The notes under the pieces were generated by a model. The model was not told the DNA's origin, searched no databases, and saw only the letters and a program-made list of their open reading frames with translations. Below, in pieces: positions 17,152-27,310 of a stretch of 64,000 nucleotides of DNA (the first letter of the stretch is position 1; each line of letters begins with the position of its first letter). Both the position numbers and the translations under genes were made by a program. Source of the DNA: Priestia megaterium (GTDB lineage Bacteria; Bacillota; Bacilli; Bacillales; Bacillaceae_H); the NCBI RefSeq assembly GCF_023824195.1, contig NZ_CP085442.1:3386001-3450000 (forward strand), written 5' to 3'.

Positions 17152-17682
17152 TTAAATCTGTACAGCTCTGTTCTTTAGACGTCCTACAAGCGGAACGACG
17201 ATGATACCGGCGATAACAACTTGCATCACATTTCCTGGTATAGAGCCAAGCGGAAGGATCCAGTTACCGTAAAGAATCACTTCGGCAAAATAGTAGCCTA
17301 CGATTTTTACAATCAGCGCAGCAACAACTGCCAGTGTGTTCACAAGTGCTCTTTTACCAGGTGCTTTTTCAGATATAAGACCTGCTAAAAAGCCCATGGC
17401 CCCTACGATAATAAATGTAAACGGCGCCCATGCTGTCCAGCCGGAGATCAGATCGAATAACCCCATCCCAAAAGCCCCTGCGATGGCTCCTGTTTTTTTA
17501 CCGTAAATAAAGGCTGCTATAAAAAGAGGAACGTTGCCTAAATGGATGAGGCCTCCGTTACCCATGATTGGAAGCTTTATGTTGATAAACATTGTAGCTA
17601 CAAACGTCAGTGCGATAAAAAGCGCATGCATGGATAAAGCTTTGATTTTGGTTGATTCTCTTGGTGAGTATGTTGAATTCAT
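17152..17682 (-). CDS. ECF transporter S component family protein
   Basis: 176 residues from the ATG at 17680-17682, with AAGAGGTC upstream. It has five to six membrane helices, a MGNGGLIHLGNVPLFIAAFIYGKKTGAIAGAFGMGLFDL segment and late conserved Gly/Pro turns that mark the COG4720 group of energy-coupling-factor substrate-binding subunits. These bind a vitamin or related small molecule and work with the shared EcfA/EcfT module encoded elsewhere. The ligand is not evident. A perfect 13-bp inverted repeat lies 47 bases upstream, so the gene is probably under a dedicated repressor. Confidence 0.85.
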   Translation of the reverse strand: MNSTYSPRESTKIKALSMHALFIALTFVATMFINIKLPIMGNGGLIHLGNVPLFIAAFIYGKKTGAIAGAFGMGLFDLISGWTAWAPFTFIIVGAMGFLAGLISEKAPGKRALVNTLAVVAALIVKIVGYYFAEVILYGNWILPLGSIPGNVMQVVIAGIIVVPLVGRLKNRAVQI

Positions 17683-17728
17683 TTGTTGACCTCTTTCTTT
17701 TTTTACTACTATCATACTCCTAATTACA

Positions 17729-17762
17729 TACTAAATAAATACGTAAAACTATTTATTTAGTA
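17729..17762 (-). promoter_or_regulatory. Perfect 13-bp inverted repeat, candidate operator of the ECF gene
   Basis: TACTAAATAAATA at 17729-17741 and its exact reverse complement at 17750-17762 are separated by eight bases. The position 47-80 bases ahead of the S-component start fits a repressor site over the promoter. The rest of the spacer to 18104 shows no gene. Confidence 0.65.
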
Positions 17763-18104
17763 AGGTATATCATTCTAGCAACACACAGGGATCCTCCAAC
17801 TTCAAAAATTTTCCTATCCGTTCTTAAAAAAATAAAGCTGCCTCTGCTTCCTTTAGCAGACTGCGGCGCCTAATTTTTGTTATGGTAAAGAGTCTGTTCG
17901 GGCATAATATGAGCAAATCGTTCTTTTTCAAGAGTTGACGAAGGCTGATAAATATGAGAAGTTATATGTTTGTAGAAATGAATGGAATAACCTAGAATTC
18001 CAGCGGAACCTGTTACTATAATTGTACTGATATTGACCAAGTCCGTTCAGATTGTGACAGTCATGATTTTTACATACAGCAAGCAAGTTATAGGAGGAGC
18101 AAGA

Positions 18105-18608
18105 ATGGATAATAACGATATTTTAATTAGATTACGATATGCCTTAGATTTAAAAAATACAGAAATGGTAGAGATCTTTAATCTTGGCGGAGTAGACGTA
18201 ACAAAAGAAGACGTATTAAAGATCCTTACGAGAACACCGGACGAAGAGGACGAAGATGCAGTTCATGCGGACGATCATATACCGTGCACGAACAGTATGT
18301 TAGATTCTTTTTTAAACGGTTTTATTACCTTTAAAAGAGGAGAACAAGACCCTAAACCAGGGCAAGCTCCTCCAGCGCCGGTTCAGAGCAATCAAAATAT
18401 GTATAACGTCTTATTAAAGAAAGTAAAAATTGCTTTATCCCTAACAAGTGAAGAGATGTTAGAAATATTCGACGACGGTGGAATACGCGTATCTAAAGCA
18501 GAATTAGGTGCATTATTAAGAAAAAAAGGCCATAAAAATTATAAAGCGTGCAAAGAGAATTTTGCTCGAAAATTCCTAAGAGGCTTAACCGTACAATATA
18601 GAGGATAA
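18105..18608 (+). CDS. DUF1456 (YehS) family protein
   Basis: 167 residues from the ATG at 18105, with AGGAGGAG upstream; the open frame to 18033 lacks a site. Two related halves (residues about 1-70 and 105-165) each have the DUF1456 pattern: a LRYALDLKNTEMVEIFNLGG-type helix pair, then VTKEDVLKIL and SMLDSFLNGFI. The linker between them is Pro/Gln rich. YehS proteins are of unknown function. The next gene starts one base after its stop, so they are co-transcribed. Confidence 0.88.
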   Translation: MDNNDILIRLRYALDLKNTEMVEIFNLGGVDVTKEDVLKILTRTPDEEDEDAVHADDHIPCTNSMLDSFLNGFITFKRGEQDPKPGQAPPAPVQSNQNMYNVLLKKVKIALSLTSEEMLEIFDDGGIRVSKAELGALLRKKGHKNYKACKENFARKFLRGLTVQYRG

Positions 18609-18609
18609 A

Positions 18610-19317
18610 ATGATACACACTTTTTCAAATCAGAGTATCCATTATGAAATACGATATAAAAACCGAAGTTCTTTTGCGATCAAAGTAGACGGATACGGAA
18701 CGGTCGAAGTCCTTGCTCCTAAAGGAACATCTACTGAACAAGTACGTATGTTATTAGAGAACAACTGGGCATTGATTCAGCAAAAAATAAACGAAATGAA
18801 AGATAGAACGCGTGGACCAAAGAAAAAAGTCTATGAACACGGAGAAAGCTTTTTGTATGTAGGAAAAAACTATCCGATACAGATTCATCACGATTCGACC
18901 ATTACAAAGGATTCTGTAGTGTTTGAAGCGAACACGCTTCAGATTTATGTCAATCAGCACGACGATGAAGCGATAAAACAAGCGCTCAAACGCTTTTACT
19001 ATCAACAATGTAAAGCGCTAGTAACCAAGAGTATCTCCTCCTATCAAAAACATTTTAAAACAAAGCCGCGCTCCATCTCGATTTCGGATAGTAAAAAAGC
19101 GTGGGGCACGTGTGACTCTAAGCGTCAGCTAACCTTTAACTGGCGGCTGGCAATGGCACCGCAACACGTAATTGATTACGTAGTCGTTCATGAAATGTGC
19201 CACATGGTTCACATGAATCATGATCGGTCCTTTTGGCGTCTTGTCGGGAAAATCATGCCCGATTATCGTGAACAAGAGAACTGGCTGGAAATGTCGAGCT
19301 GGGAAATGACGGTGTAG
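18610..19317 (+). CDS. YgjP-type zinc metallopeptidase domain protein (DUF45, M48-like)
   Basis: 235 residues. The C-terminal half carries the zinc motif HEMCHMVHMNHDRSFW with His194, Glu195 and His198, preceded by SKKAWGTCDSKRQLTFNWRL, both typical of the YgjP/DUF45 predicted metal-dependent hydrolases related to SprT and WSS1. No signal peptide. Relatives are thought to be proteases, but substrates are unknown. Its start lies one base after the DUF1456 stop and GAGGAT within that gene is the ribosome site. Confidence 0.9.
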   Translation: MIHTFSNQSIHYEIRYKNRSSFAIKVDGYGTVEVLAPKGTSTEQVRMLLENNWALIQQKINEMKDRTRGPKKKVYEHGESFLYVGKNYPIQIHHDSTITKDSVVFEANTLQIYVNQHDDEAIKQALKRFYYQQCKALVTKSISSYQKHFKTKPRSISISDSKKAWGTCDSKRQLTFNWRLAMAPQHVIDYVVVHEMCHMVHMNHDRSFWRLVGKIMPDYREQENWLEMSSWEMTV

Positions 19318-19328
19318 TACCGCTAAAT

Positions 19329-19369
19329 AAAAAAGAGCAGAAGCCCCAGGGGCATACTGCTCTTTTTTT
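19329..19369. terminator. Bidirectional rho-independent terminator
   Basis: AAAAAGAGCAG pairs with CTGCTCTTTTT, with an inner GCCCC/GGGGC stem. It separates the converging metallopeptidase and fbp genes and can stop both. Confidence 0.9.
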
Positions 19370-19373
19370 ATCT

Positions 19374-21302
19374 TTAACTATAGCGATATTTTCTTAAATC
19401 TTTTAAAATAGAAATTTCTTTTAACAATTCTTCTCCAACGTTTGTTTCTAAAACCATTTTTCTTTCTAGTTCTTTGTCAACCAATCGCTTTACGGATAAG
19501 ACGTCCGTTCCTTCTAATAAAATCTCTTCTTTTGAATTAAAGTGTTTGTGAGCGACTAGCTGCATGCCGTAAGAATTATATAATAACGTGTAGCCAGCAA
19601 TCCCTGTTGTGGATTGATACGCTTTTGAAAAACCGCCGTCAATAACAATCATCTTTCCATTTGCTTTGACCGGGTTTTCTCCTTCAATTTCTTTGACTGG
19701 CGTATGACCATTAATAATATGACCGTGATCAGGATTCAGATTAAATTCTGCGAGGATGTTTTGGCAGACTTCCTCATTTTCCCGTAAATAGTAGTATGGA
19801 TTCTTCTTCTCTTTATGCGTTGTCTTATCACTTATAAAATATCTTTCAAACGTCGTCATTGCGCGTTTCCCAAAGAGTGATGAATATTCTCCTGTCCATA
19901 GGTACCAGACCATATCTGTTGCCAAATCATCCGTTTCTTCAGGATGTGCAAAAGCCTCTTGTAAATAATGTTCAAACACATCAAGCAAGTTACGGCCTGC
20001 ATATGTTTTATCTTCTATCGTCATTTTTTCCATGTTTCCTTCTTCATCTAAAGGAATGCAGCCGTGTATTAATAAGTTTCCGTTGTATTTCAAATAAAGG
20101 CTGCCTTTTTTCATAAGAAACTTCATATGTCTCGCCAGCTTTTCCGAATGCTGGACAGAAAGCAGCAGTCTTTCCATTACCTGCTCTTCTTCTTCTAATA
20201 GCTGATCAGGCTGCGCCGGATTAATCGTTGCAAAGCAGCTGTTTTCTAGCTGATACGTGTTTCCGTATATCGTAATTTCATTTTTGTCATAATCAATTTT
20301 TTCAAGCAACAGCCTTTCTGACATATTAAAGAAAGGACGTCTTTTTATAATCGGACTTTCAAGCTTGAACTGAATCATCGCAATGGCCTGATGAATTTTA
20401 GTAATTTGTAAGCGTTCGTGATCGGACAGTTTGTCACTCGAGCTTACTTTTGGTCTAAAAGCGGGATTATCATCATAGTATTTCTCCGCCAGGTTAAGCA
20501 GCGGTCTCAGGTTAATGCCATATACGTCTTCAATAATATCTAGATTGTCGTATCTCGCGCAGATACGAATAATATTTGCCAAGCACACTTTCGAACCGGC
20601 AAAAGCGCCTAGCCATAACACATCGTGATTTCCCCACTGAATATCAACGGAGTGATAGTTAATCAGCGTATCCATAATTTTATCCGGTTCAGGTCCGCGG
20701 TCATAAATATCCCCTACTACGTGCAGATGGTCCACAACCAATCTTTGCGTCGTATAAGCAAGCCCTATAATAAGCTTATCCGCTTGTCCCAGAGAAATAA
20801 TCTGCTGAACAATCTTTGTATAGTACTGTTCTTTATTTGTAAATTCATCCGTTTTATATAGCAGCTCTTCAATAATGTACACAAATTGATCTGGCAATGC
20901 TTTACGCAGTTTAGAGCGCGTGTATTTAGAAGAAGCGTACGAAATGAGATTAAGCATGCGATCGATGATTTCGGTGTACCATTCATATAGTTCTTTTTTG
21001 TTTCGAAACTGCGCTTTAATCAACGGTAATTTTTCTTCAGGATAATACACTAATGTCGCAAATTCATTGATTTCTTTGTCAGATAATACATTTTTAAAAA
21101 GGTCCTTGATTTTCTCTTTTACATTTCCTGAACCATTTCGCAGCACGTGCTGAAAGGCTTGATACTCGCCGTGTAAATCACTGACAAAATGTTCGGTCCC
21201 CTTTGGCAGATGAAGAATAGCTTCAAGGTTAATAATTTCGGTTACCACTTTTTCTTCCGTATCATACTTTTGTGCAAGTAAATCTAGATATTTTGTGTTC
21301 AA
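19374..21302 (-). CDS. fbp: Fructose-1,6-bisphosphatase class III
   Basis: 642 residues from a TTG at 21300-21302, placed about ten bases after AAAGGGG; an ATG ten codons upstream (21330-21332) is possible but has a poorer site. The protein has the calcineurin-like metallophosphatase core of Firmicutes class III enzymes: [21 protein letters not shown] and GNHDVLW near the N-terminal third, and NGHTPVK and DGGFSKAYQ further on. It dephosphorylates fructose 1,6-bisphosphate in gluconeogenesis. Length agrees with the family (about 640-670). Monocistronic. Confidence 0.96.
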   Translation of the reverse strand: MNTKYLDLLAQKYDTEEKVVTEIINLEAILHLPKGTEHFVSDLHGEYQAFQHVLRNGSGNVKEKIKDLFKNVLSDKEINEFATLVYYPEEKLPLIKAQFRNKKELYEWYTEIIDRMLNLISYASSKYTRSKLRKALPDQFVYIIEELLYKTDEFTNKEQYYTKIVQQIISLGQADKLIIGLAYTTQRLVVDHLHVVGDIYDRGPEPDKIMDTLINYHSVDIQWGNHDVLWLGAFAGSKVCLANIIRICARYDNLDIIEDVYGINLRPLLNLAEKYYDDNPAFRPKVSSSDKLSDHERLQITKIHQAIAMIQFKLESPIIKRRPFFNMSERLLLEKIDYDKNEITIYGNTYQLENSCFATINPAQPDQLLEEEEQVMERLLLSVQHSEKLARHMKFLMKKGSLYLKYNGNLLIHGCIPLDEEGNMEKMTIEDKTYAGRNLLDVFEHYLQEAFAHPEETDDLATDMVWYLWTGEYSSLFGKRAMTTFERYFISDKTTHKEKKNPYYYLRENEEVCQNILAEFNLNPDHGHIINGHTPVKEIEGENPVKANGKMIVIDGGFSKAYQSTTGIAGYTLLYNSYGMQLVAHKHFNSKEEILLEGTDVLSVKRLVDKELERKMVLETNVGEELLKEISILKDLRKYRYS

Positions 21303-21530
21303 AACTATGTATCCCCTTTCAACGTTCACCATTTAGTATAATCACCGTTATAACCCTGTAAGATAAATTGTGATTATAATGTTACGCACCTCTTATTTAA
21401 CTCTTTTCTCTCCATGCCTCACCTCTTTATTTTAACCTATTTTACGTATAGGTAAAATGGTATAAAGTCTATTTGTCTATAAAGATTAATCGATCTTGCC
21501 CCCTTGAAGATGAAAACTAGCTGGTAACAT

Positions 21531-21562
21531 AAAAAAACCTGCTGATCTCAGTCAGCAGGTCC
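21531..21562 (-). terminator. Orphan minus-strand terminator
   Basis: ACCTGCTGA pairs perfectly with TCAGCAGGT; A7 on the left gives the minus-strand U run. It would end a minus-strand transcript crossing 21563-21806, where only a doubtful short frame exists. Confidence 0.75.
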
Positions 21563-21806
21563 GATACATATGAAAGAAGCGCACATAATTAAGAAAGTTT
21601 ACTCCGACCTCTATACAATAGCAGATTTTTTCTTCCCCCGCTGTGAGAAAACGCACAGCGCCAAGTCCTTGGTGATGGTACGATAAAGATGACCTTTCTG
21701 AGACAGGAAAAGTCATCCTTTGTATTATATAAGAACCATCATTCTGTTGAATCTCTGTTCTTTTATGTTCAGAGATTTTTTCTGCTGGATTTGTTAGATG
21801 AAGCAC
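21552..21806 (-). CDS. Doubtful 84-codon open frame before a terminator
   Basis: This frame ends inside the terminator stem at 21531-21562, so a transcript probably covers it. Its start is non-ATG and has no convincing ribosome site, and the protein matches nothing I know. No membrane helix. Could be an unusual small gene, a decayed one, or an RNA that only happens to be open. Confidence 0.25.
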   Translation of the reverse strand: MLHLTNPAEKISEHKRTEIQQNDGSYIIQRMTFPVSERSSLSYHHQGLGAVRFLTAGEEKICYCIEVGVNFLNYVRFFHMYRTC

Positions 21807-21889
21807 GATAGGAAAGTTAATACAAATACATATGGTACACGTAGGCTATCTGAGTCTGCTGTTTATTCATTAACGAAGGAAGAATTTGG

Positions 21890-22036
21890 ATGCGTCTTTT
21901 ACTAGTAGCAATTGCTTCTATTATAATATAGAGCGCTGTATCAAAAGAAATTGTTAAATCTTCAAAGAAGAAAAACAAAGGAACAATCATCACTTTAACT
22001 CTGACCGTTTCACTTTTTCAGCATATCCGGTTTTAA
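21890..22036 (+). pseudogene. Short membrane-protein frame interrupted by an in-frame TAG
   Basis: After GAAGGAAG and an ATG at 21890 the frame codes for a hydrophobic helix (MRLLLVAIASIII), meets TAG at 21929-21931, and then stays open in the same frame for 34 more codons with a lysine-rich stretch (SKEIVKSSKKKNKG) and a second hydrophobic segment, to TAA at 22036. A terminator follows at 22071. The layout fits a 48-codon gene with an amber mutation. The bases between fbp and here contain no other supported gene. Confidence 0.4.
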
Positions 22037-22070
22037 AACCCTCCGCTAAGCAAGTGGATTTTACGATATA

Positions 22071-22106
22071 AAAAAGCAGCGGATGTAAAACATCACGCTG
22101 CTTTTC
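22071..22106. terminator. Rho-independent terminator
   Basis: AAAAGCAGCG with GATG pairs with CATC and CGCTGCTTTT (one bulge). It can serve the interrupted small gene on the plus strand and the YitT gene on the minus strand. Confidence 0.8.
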
Positions 22107-22175
22107 TTACCTCTACACCCCCGTCTAAAAGTGGATTATTGTAGAGTGTTCGTACAAATGTAGTGATTTATGAAC

Positions 22176-23051
22176 TTAGTGAATATTATTCTTTCTGAAA
22201 TTACCGCCTTTAACTTCCGCTACGTCATATACCGTAACAAAAGCCGTTGGGTCAATTTCGTTGATAATTTCTTTCATTTTGCTTTCTTCCAAGCGGTTGA
22301 TTACGCAAGTGATTTCCTTAAATTTTTCATGAGAATAACCGCCGTAAGCTTCTTTGTATGTAGCGCTTCGACCTAAACGATCACGTATTGTCTCTACCAT
22401 TAATGCAGGCTGAGAAGTGATAATCTGGAAGGTTTTCGATCCGCTTAACCCTACCTCTACGATGTGAATAACTTTGGATGCAATAAAGTATGCAATTGCA
22501 GAAAGAATCGCGCCTTGCAGACCAAATACTAATGAAACGAAAATAAATACAAATGCATTTAAGAACAAAATAAGATCACTTGTTCCAAACGGCAGTTTTC
22601 GAGAAAGCAGCACGGCCAGCATATCGATGCCATCTAAGGCTCCGCCGTTACGAAGTGCAATTCCCATTCCAAACCCAAGGATAATACCGCCAACAACGGT
22701 TACGAGTAGTGTATCTCCTTCAATAATTGCTGGAGTGTGATGCATGAGGCTAGTACCGACAGCTAATGAGACGATTCCGAGGATGGAAAATATGGCAAAG
22801 CTTTTCCCGATTTGTTGATATCCTAACCATACAAAAGGAATGTTAATAACGGCAATGAGAACCCCGAGTGGCAAGCCAAATAGGTTTGAAGCAACGATGC
22901 TAATGCCTGTTACTCCTCCATCTGAAACATGATTTGGAATTAAGACAGTTTCTAAGCCGTAAGCTGCAATAATCCCTCCGATAATGACCATTAATGCTCG
23001 GAAAGCAATTTTTAGCCGCTTAGGCCTGTGATGTTTTTTAGGTGTGTTCAT
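22176..23051 (-). CDS. YitT family membrane protein (DUF161/DUF2179)
   Basis: 291 residues from the ATG at 23049-23051, with GTGAGGA upstream; the frame is open to 23102 but without a site. Five to six membrane helices at residues 15-200 include the family motif LIPNHVSDGGVTGIS and ALRNGGALDGIDMLAVLL, and a soluble C-terminal DUF2179 domain (about 215-285) contains KTFQIITSQPALMVETI and EITCVINRLEESKMKEIINEID. Many paralogues exist in Bacillus; the transported or sensed ligand is unknown. Monocistronic. Confidence 0.93.
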   Translation of the reverse strand: MNTPKKHHRPKRLKIAFRALMVIIGGIIAAYGLETVLIPNHVSDGGVTGISIVASNLFGLPLGVLIAVINIPFVWLGYQQIGKSFAIFSILGIVSLAVGTSLMHHTPAIIEGDTLLVTVVGGIILGFGMGIALRNGGALDGIDMLAVLLSRKLPFGTSDLILFLNAFVFIFVSLVFGLQGAILSAIAYFIASKVIHIVEVGLSGSKTFQIITSQPALMVETIRDRLGRSATYKEAYGGYSHEKFKEITCVINRLEESKMKEIINEIDPTAFVTVYDVAEVKGGNFRKNNIH

Positions 23052-23236
23052 ATAATTCCTCACTTTTAAATGTTTTTTACTATTTAAGTGTACCACAAAC
23101 ATTCTCTTTATTTGAACTAAGGAGGCTTACGTATCGTTTTTTAGCTCACATAGTGCAAACATAGATAAAGGAGAACTTCTAGCTGTACAGACTCTATCCT
23201 TGCAATAAGTCCCTATTTCTGTTAAGTTTAAGAAGA

Positions 23237-23542
<306 letters not shown>

Positions 23543-23556
23543 TCCATCATAAATAT

Positions 23557-23588
23557 AAAAAGACAGACTCCATGGAGTCTGTCTTTTT
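23557..23588 (+). terminator. Perfect palindromic terminator
   Basis: AAAAAGACAGACTCC pairs with its exact complement without a loop beyond AT, 15 bases past the csp stop. Confidence 0.92.
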
Positions 23589-23725
23589 CGTTTCCTTGAA
23601 AATGTAATAATAAAACCCTATCCACTGAGGAATAGGGCTTATTAATACAAAAATAGTAATCGGTAATACAAATGGTAAATTCAGTATAGCATAGTATAGA
23701 CAAAATCCAAACTATAAATCAATAT

Positions 23726-23896
23726 TTATTCATGTTTCATTAATTCTTCTTCAAAGAAAAACGTACTTGGATATTTATCCACTGTATAAGAGTATCTTTT
23801 CATGTTTTTTACATAATGGCTTTTTAAGATGATCACTATTTCATTAGATGCTTTTATATTTACAATTTCTCCATTAGTAAATAAGCTTATACTCAT
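23726..23896 (-). CDS. Small hypothetical protein between the csp genes
   Basis: 56 residues from the ATG at 23894-23896, with GAGAGG upstream; a longer frame to 23920 is possible. A beta-rich composition (SLFTNGEIVNIKASNEIVIILKSHYV, then YSYTVDKYPSTFFFEEELMK) suggests a small barrel or strand protein. No known domain. Not obviously linked to its cold-shock neighbours. Confidence 0.6.
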   Translation of the reverse strand: MSISLFTNGEIVNIKASNEIVIILKSHYVKNMKRYSYTVDKYPSTFFFEEELMKHE

Positions 23897-24181
23897 ATCC
23901 CTCATCCTCTCTCCTATCAAAAATAATCAAATTTTTAACTTTATTTGTCGGGAAATATAATGTGCATCTCTCAATGGCTAATCCAGCGAAGGTTAGTTAT
24001 TTTTGATACCTTCAGGCGTATATGTACTCCTAAAGCATATAGTTCTATAACCATAAGGGGTTTTTTCTATTTTTTGCGACACGGGATTTTACATATAGGT
24101 AAACCTTCGTTAATAGCATTCTGTCTCCAATGTCTGTACTTATTTTTTAAGTAATCTTTTTAAATTATTAAAATCCAAAGT

Positions 24182-24209
24182 AAAAAGACCCCTATGTGGA
24201 GTCTTTTTT
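24182..24209 (-). terminator. Rho-independent terminator of second csp
   Basis: AAAAAGAC and CCT pair with AGG and GTCTTTTT, A5 on the left giving the U run on the minus strand. Confidence 0.8.
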
Positions 24210-24217
24210 AGTTTTAA

Positions 24218-24421
24218 TTATGCTACTTTATGAACGTTAGCAGCTTGTGCTCCACGTTGACCTTGTTCGATATCAAACGTCACTTTTTGACCTTCTTCTA
24301 GTGATTTAAAGCCTTCACCTTGAATAGAGCTGAAATGTACGAATACATCGTCTCCGCCTTCAATTTCGATAAAGCCGAAGCCTTTGTCTGCATTAAACCA
24401 TTTCACTGTACCTTGTTCCAT
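24218..24421 (-). CDS. csp: Cold-shock protein, second paralogue
   Basis: 67 residues: [15 protein letters not shown] (RNP1) and DVFVHFSSI (RNP2), ending [11 protein letters not shown]. Highly similar to the other cold-shock protein in the window, including the bases around the start, so the pair arose by duplication with its leader. Role as RNA chaperone as for the first copy. Confidence 0.97.
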   Translation of the reverse strand: MEQGTVKWFNADKGFGFIEIEGGDDVFVHFSSIQGEGFKSLEEGQKVTFDIEQGQRGAQAANVHKVA

Positions 24422-24550
24422 AAGTGTTGCCTCCTGGTGTGGAATACTCCACGCTTGTATTACTACCCTTGTCCAACCATACTATCTTAAGATAAAAAAT
24501 TCTATGGAAGAGATTTCTCTTCTCTCAATCTTATACCGAACAAAAATAAT
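24422..24550 (-). promoter_or_regulatory. Cold-shock 5' leader of second csp gene
   Basis: On the minus strand ATTATTTTTGTTCGGTAT and AAGATTGA lie at 24525-24550, followed by GGACAAGGGTAGTAATACAA and GGAGGCAACACTT before the ATG, matching the leader of the other copy. Confidence 0.8.
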
Positions 24551-24617
24551 TAACTCAATCGTAACATACAGAATCAAAGATAGCAAATACAGGGAATGGG
24601 ATAAATTATTGAATGAT

Positions 24618-24660
24618 AAAAAGAGCCTTCTCTATGCTATACAAGGAGAAGGCTCTTTTT
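24618..24660 (-). terminator. Strong terminator of the MHS transporter
   Basis: AAAAAGAGCCTTCTC pairs perfectly with GAGAAGGCTCTTTTT around 13 bases, 53 bases past the transporter stop. Confidence 0.88.
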
Positions 24661-24712
24661 AAGTGTTCATATTTTGCGCAGCAGTTAATGTAGCAGCTGC
24701 TTTTTATTTACT

Positions 24713-26116
24713 TTATTTTTCTGTTTGCTCTGTGTGCCACCATAATGAATCTTTTGGATTTTCAACTGCTTCATTGTATTCAGATTTAGAAGCAACCGTT
24801 GGGTATGAACCTTTGAGTGATTTTCCTGCCGTGTTCGCAAACAAGAATAAAATCACGAAAAATCCGATGATGCTCACGATGGTTAAATAGAACGCTGGAG
24901 CCAAATGATTGCCTGTTGCGTGAACTAACCATGTCGCAACTAATGGCGTCGTTCCTCCAAAGATAGAAACTGAAACATTAAACGTGATCGCTAATGTTCG
25001 GTAGCGAATATCTGTGTAGAACATTGTTGGCAGCGTTCCTGGCATTGTTCCTTCATACGTAGCAAGGAGGATACCTAGAATAAGAATACCGATTGAAACA
25101 AAGACTAAACCATTTAAGTTGATTAAATAGAACGAAAAGGCTGACAGTAAGCTCAATCCGCCTAAACCGATTAAGAAAACTTTCTTGTTTCCGATTTTGT
25201 CGCTCAGTTTTCCAAACATAAGAGCAAGCGGCACCATTAAAATCATAACTGCCGTAATTAATACCGTACCAACTGTGTTTGATAAACCAATAATTTCATT
25301 TAAATAAGAAGGCATGTACGATAATAGCATATAGTTTGTAATGTTAAAGAAAGCCACGGCCACGAAACAAACAAACACATCTTTTTTGTGATTTTTTAAA
25401 ATAGAGAGGAAGCTTTCTTCTTCAACTTCGTCTTCGTTGGAAAGTTCATTTTCAAAAATAGGTGTTTCCCCTAAACTTCTTCGTAAATAAAAACCAATAA
25501 GTCCTAAAGGCAATCCTAATAAGAAGGGAATTCTCCAGCCCCATGAGGCCATCTGTTCATCCGACAGAACAAAAAACAGTAAGCTAGCTAGCAGTGAAGC
25601 AAGAATATAACCAACAAGTGTACCGATTTCTAGTCCACTTCCAAGCACATTTCGCTTATTGTCTGGAGACGATTCTGCAATATACACCATCGCACCAGCA
25701 TATTCACCACCAGTTGAAAAACCTTGAATGATTCGTGCAATTAATAAAAGGATGGGTGCCCATATACCGATTTGATCATATGTAGGTAACAACCCAATGA
25801 GTAATGTGGAAAAGGCCATTAAAATAATGGTGGTGGTTAAAACGACTTTCCTTCCTAACTTGTCTCCAATTTTACCGAATATAATACCGCCTAATGGACG
25901 CATTAAAAAGGCAATCGCAAATGTGGCAAATGTGAATACTAATTTGAGCTGATCATTTTCAACTGCGCTAAAAAAGTTTTGACTAATAATCACGGCTAAA
26001 TATGAATACAAGCCAAAGTCAAACCATTCCATTGCGTTTCCTACTCCTGTAGCAAAGACGCTTTTTTTAGCTTTGTCAATATCTACGACGTTAATTTTTT
26101 TCTTGTTAAACTTCAT
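24713..26116 (-). CDS. MFS transporter, metabolite:H+ symporter (MHS/ProP-like) family
   Basis: 467 residues and about 12 membrane helices. The start [22 protein letters not shown] and the loops [18 protein letters not shown] and [24 protein letters not shown] are diagnostic of the MHS subfamily that includes ProP (proline/betaine) and KgtP (2-oxoglutarate). A charged central loop (EDEVEEESF) splits the two halves. It imports an osmolyte or organic acid with protons; specificity is unknown. GAGGTGACGTA precedes the ATG. Monocistronic. Confidence 0.93.
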   Translation of the reverse strand: MKFNKKKINVVDIDKAKKSVFATGVGNAMEWFDFGLYSYLAVIISQNFFSAVENDQLKLVFTFATFAIAFLMRPLGGIIFGKIGDKLGRKVVLTTTIILMAFSTLLIGLLPTYDQIGIWAPILLLIARIIQGFSTGGEYAGAMVYIAESSPDNKRNVLGSGLEIGTLVGYILASLLASLLFFVLSDEQMASWGWRIPFLLGLPLGLIGFYLRRSLGETPIFENELSNEDEVEEESFLSILKNHKKDVFVCFVAVAFFNITNYMLLSYMPSYLNEIIGLSNTVGTVLITAVMILMVPLALMFGKLSDKIGNKKVFLIGLGGLSLLSAFSFYLINLNGLVFVSIGILILGILLATYEGTMPGTLPTMFYTDIRYRTLAITFNVSVSIFGGTTPLVATWLVHATGNHLAPAFYLTIVSIIGFFVILFLFANTAGKSLKGSYPTVASKSEYNEAVENPKDSLWWHTEQTEK

Positions 26117-26542
26117 TTCATTACGTCACCTCCGCGGTATACGATTATACAAGACTGAGTAGTAAAGTCAAATTTGACTTACTGTATTTCACACTTAAAT
26201 GTGTTGGAACACTCCTTATTTTTAAGTAAAAAACGAAAACTATTCATCTGACGTTAAATATAAAAAAGGTTAGAGCTAAGGGGGTTAGAGCCAAAAAAAT
26301 GCTGAAGAATGAACGTTGATAAAGAAATTAATTAAAACTAAAATAAATTTTTTTATTTCAGCCTGAATTAAGTTACAATCCAGCTCCGCTAAAGAAATAA
26401 TCTTTATCAAACATAGAAATCGCTTTCTACGGGGTTTCACTCGCTGAAACAGTACCTTGTCGTTAAAAATAACGCATTTAGTTTATAATGTGCTCGTTAT
26501 TAATTTTCACTCAGATCACCTGACAATTATTGTTATAATCTG
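26117..26542. other. Intergenic region, no gene seen
   Basis: AT-rich spacer upstream of the MHS transporter. TTGATAAAGA near 26317 recurs as its reverse complement near 26400; no coding frame with a ribosome site found. Confidence 0.5.
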
Positions 26543-26782
26543 TTAGATATAAACTTCAAGAGCTGGCTGGGGTTCTAGAGATAAAAATTCAACTCCTTTC
26601 TCGGTATAATCGTTCATGGCTTCAGGTAAGGCTTCTACTGTACAAGTAAGCTGATTTACAATGTGACTTTTGGCATATTCTTCAAGAAGAATACTATAAA
26701 TGAGCTCAGCTTCCTCACCAAGCTGTTTCTCCAGATGGAAAGATGCCCTCTTTCTTTTCTTAGTTACCCCATAAGACGAACT
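26543..26782 (-). pseudogene. Start-less remnant of an unknown gene
   Basis: On the minus strand a frame bounded by TAA at 26783-26785 and TAA at 26543-26545 stays open for 79 codons and has protein-like composition (FHLEKQLGEEAELIYSILLE, then VEALPEAMNDYTEKGVEFLS) but contains no ATG, GTG or TTG near its beginning and no ribosome site. It looks like the C-terminal part of a deleted gene. Family not recognised. Confidence 0.4.
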
Positions 26783-26954
26783 TTAAACCTAAATATATCC
26801 GTATAGATTTGAACATAAAGATTCACACTTATTACAATTATTTACATATAATGAACGTCTTATCTATGATAAATGAAGACGATTTATAATGTGCTGAGTG
26901 TTGTATTTTTTTGAAAATTACTGATTTTTCTCGTCTTCTCTCTAAAAATAGAGA

Positions 26955-27240
26955 GAAACTAGCACCGCTGTTAATTTCCGTGCAAGGCTTCGCTTTCCGC
27001 GGGCGGCCGATGAGCCTCCTCGTCCCTTCTGCTCCTGCGGGGTCTCACCTATTCCGCTTTTCCCGCAGGAGTCTTCGTTTTGCCCTCCAAATCAACAGCT
27101 AGAAGCAACTACATACATGCAACCTGCGTTCACCATAACAATGAAAAAATCCGAACGAGTTTGATTCTTATTCAAGAATCTCGACTCATCGTTCGGATTT
27201 CCCTTCAACTAAAATACTTTTGTCTCAGCCTTTTCTTATA
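26955..27240 (-). repeat. Dispersed ~275-bp repeat, copy B (inverted)
   Basis: The reverse complement of this stretch matches copy A at 8030-8305 nearly end to end, including GGCTGAGACAAAAGTA, the long hairpin (less perfect here) and the CTCCTGCGGG/CCCGCAGGAG core. The open frame on the plus strand follows the repeat and is not a gene. Confidence 0.85.
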
Positions 27241-27310
27241 GGTGCCAAACTTTTATCTCACCTGCCTTTGTTTTAAAAGAAACATACTGATACAAAATAG
27301 AACCCTATTT

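Noticed and set aside
17700..17880. FMN riboswitch before the ECF S component
   Set aside because: No RFN core motifs (such as AGGGCGGGGTG) found; only the inverted repeat is present.
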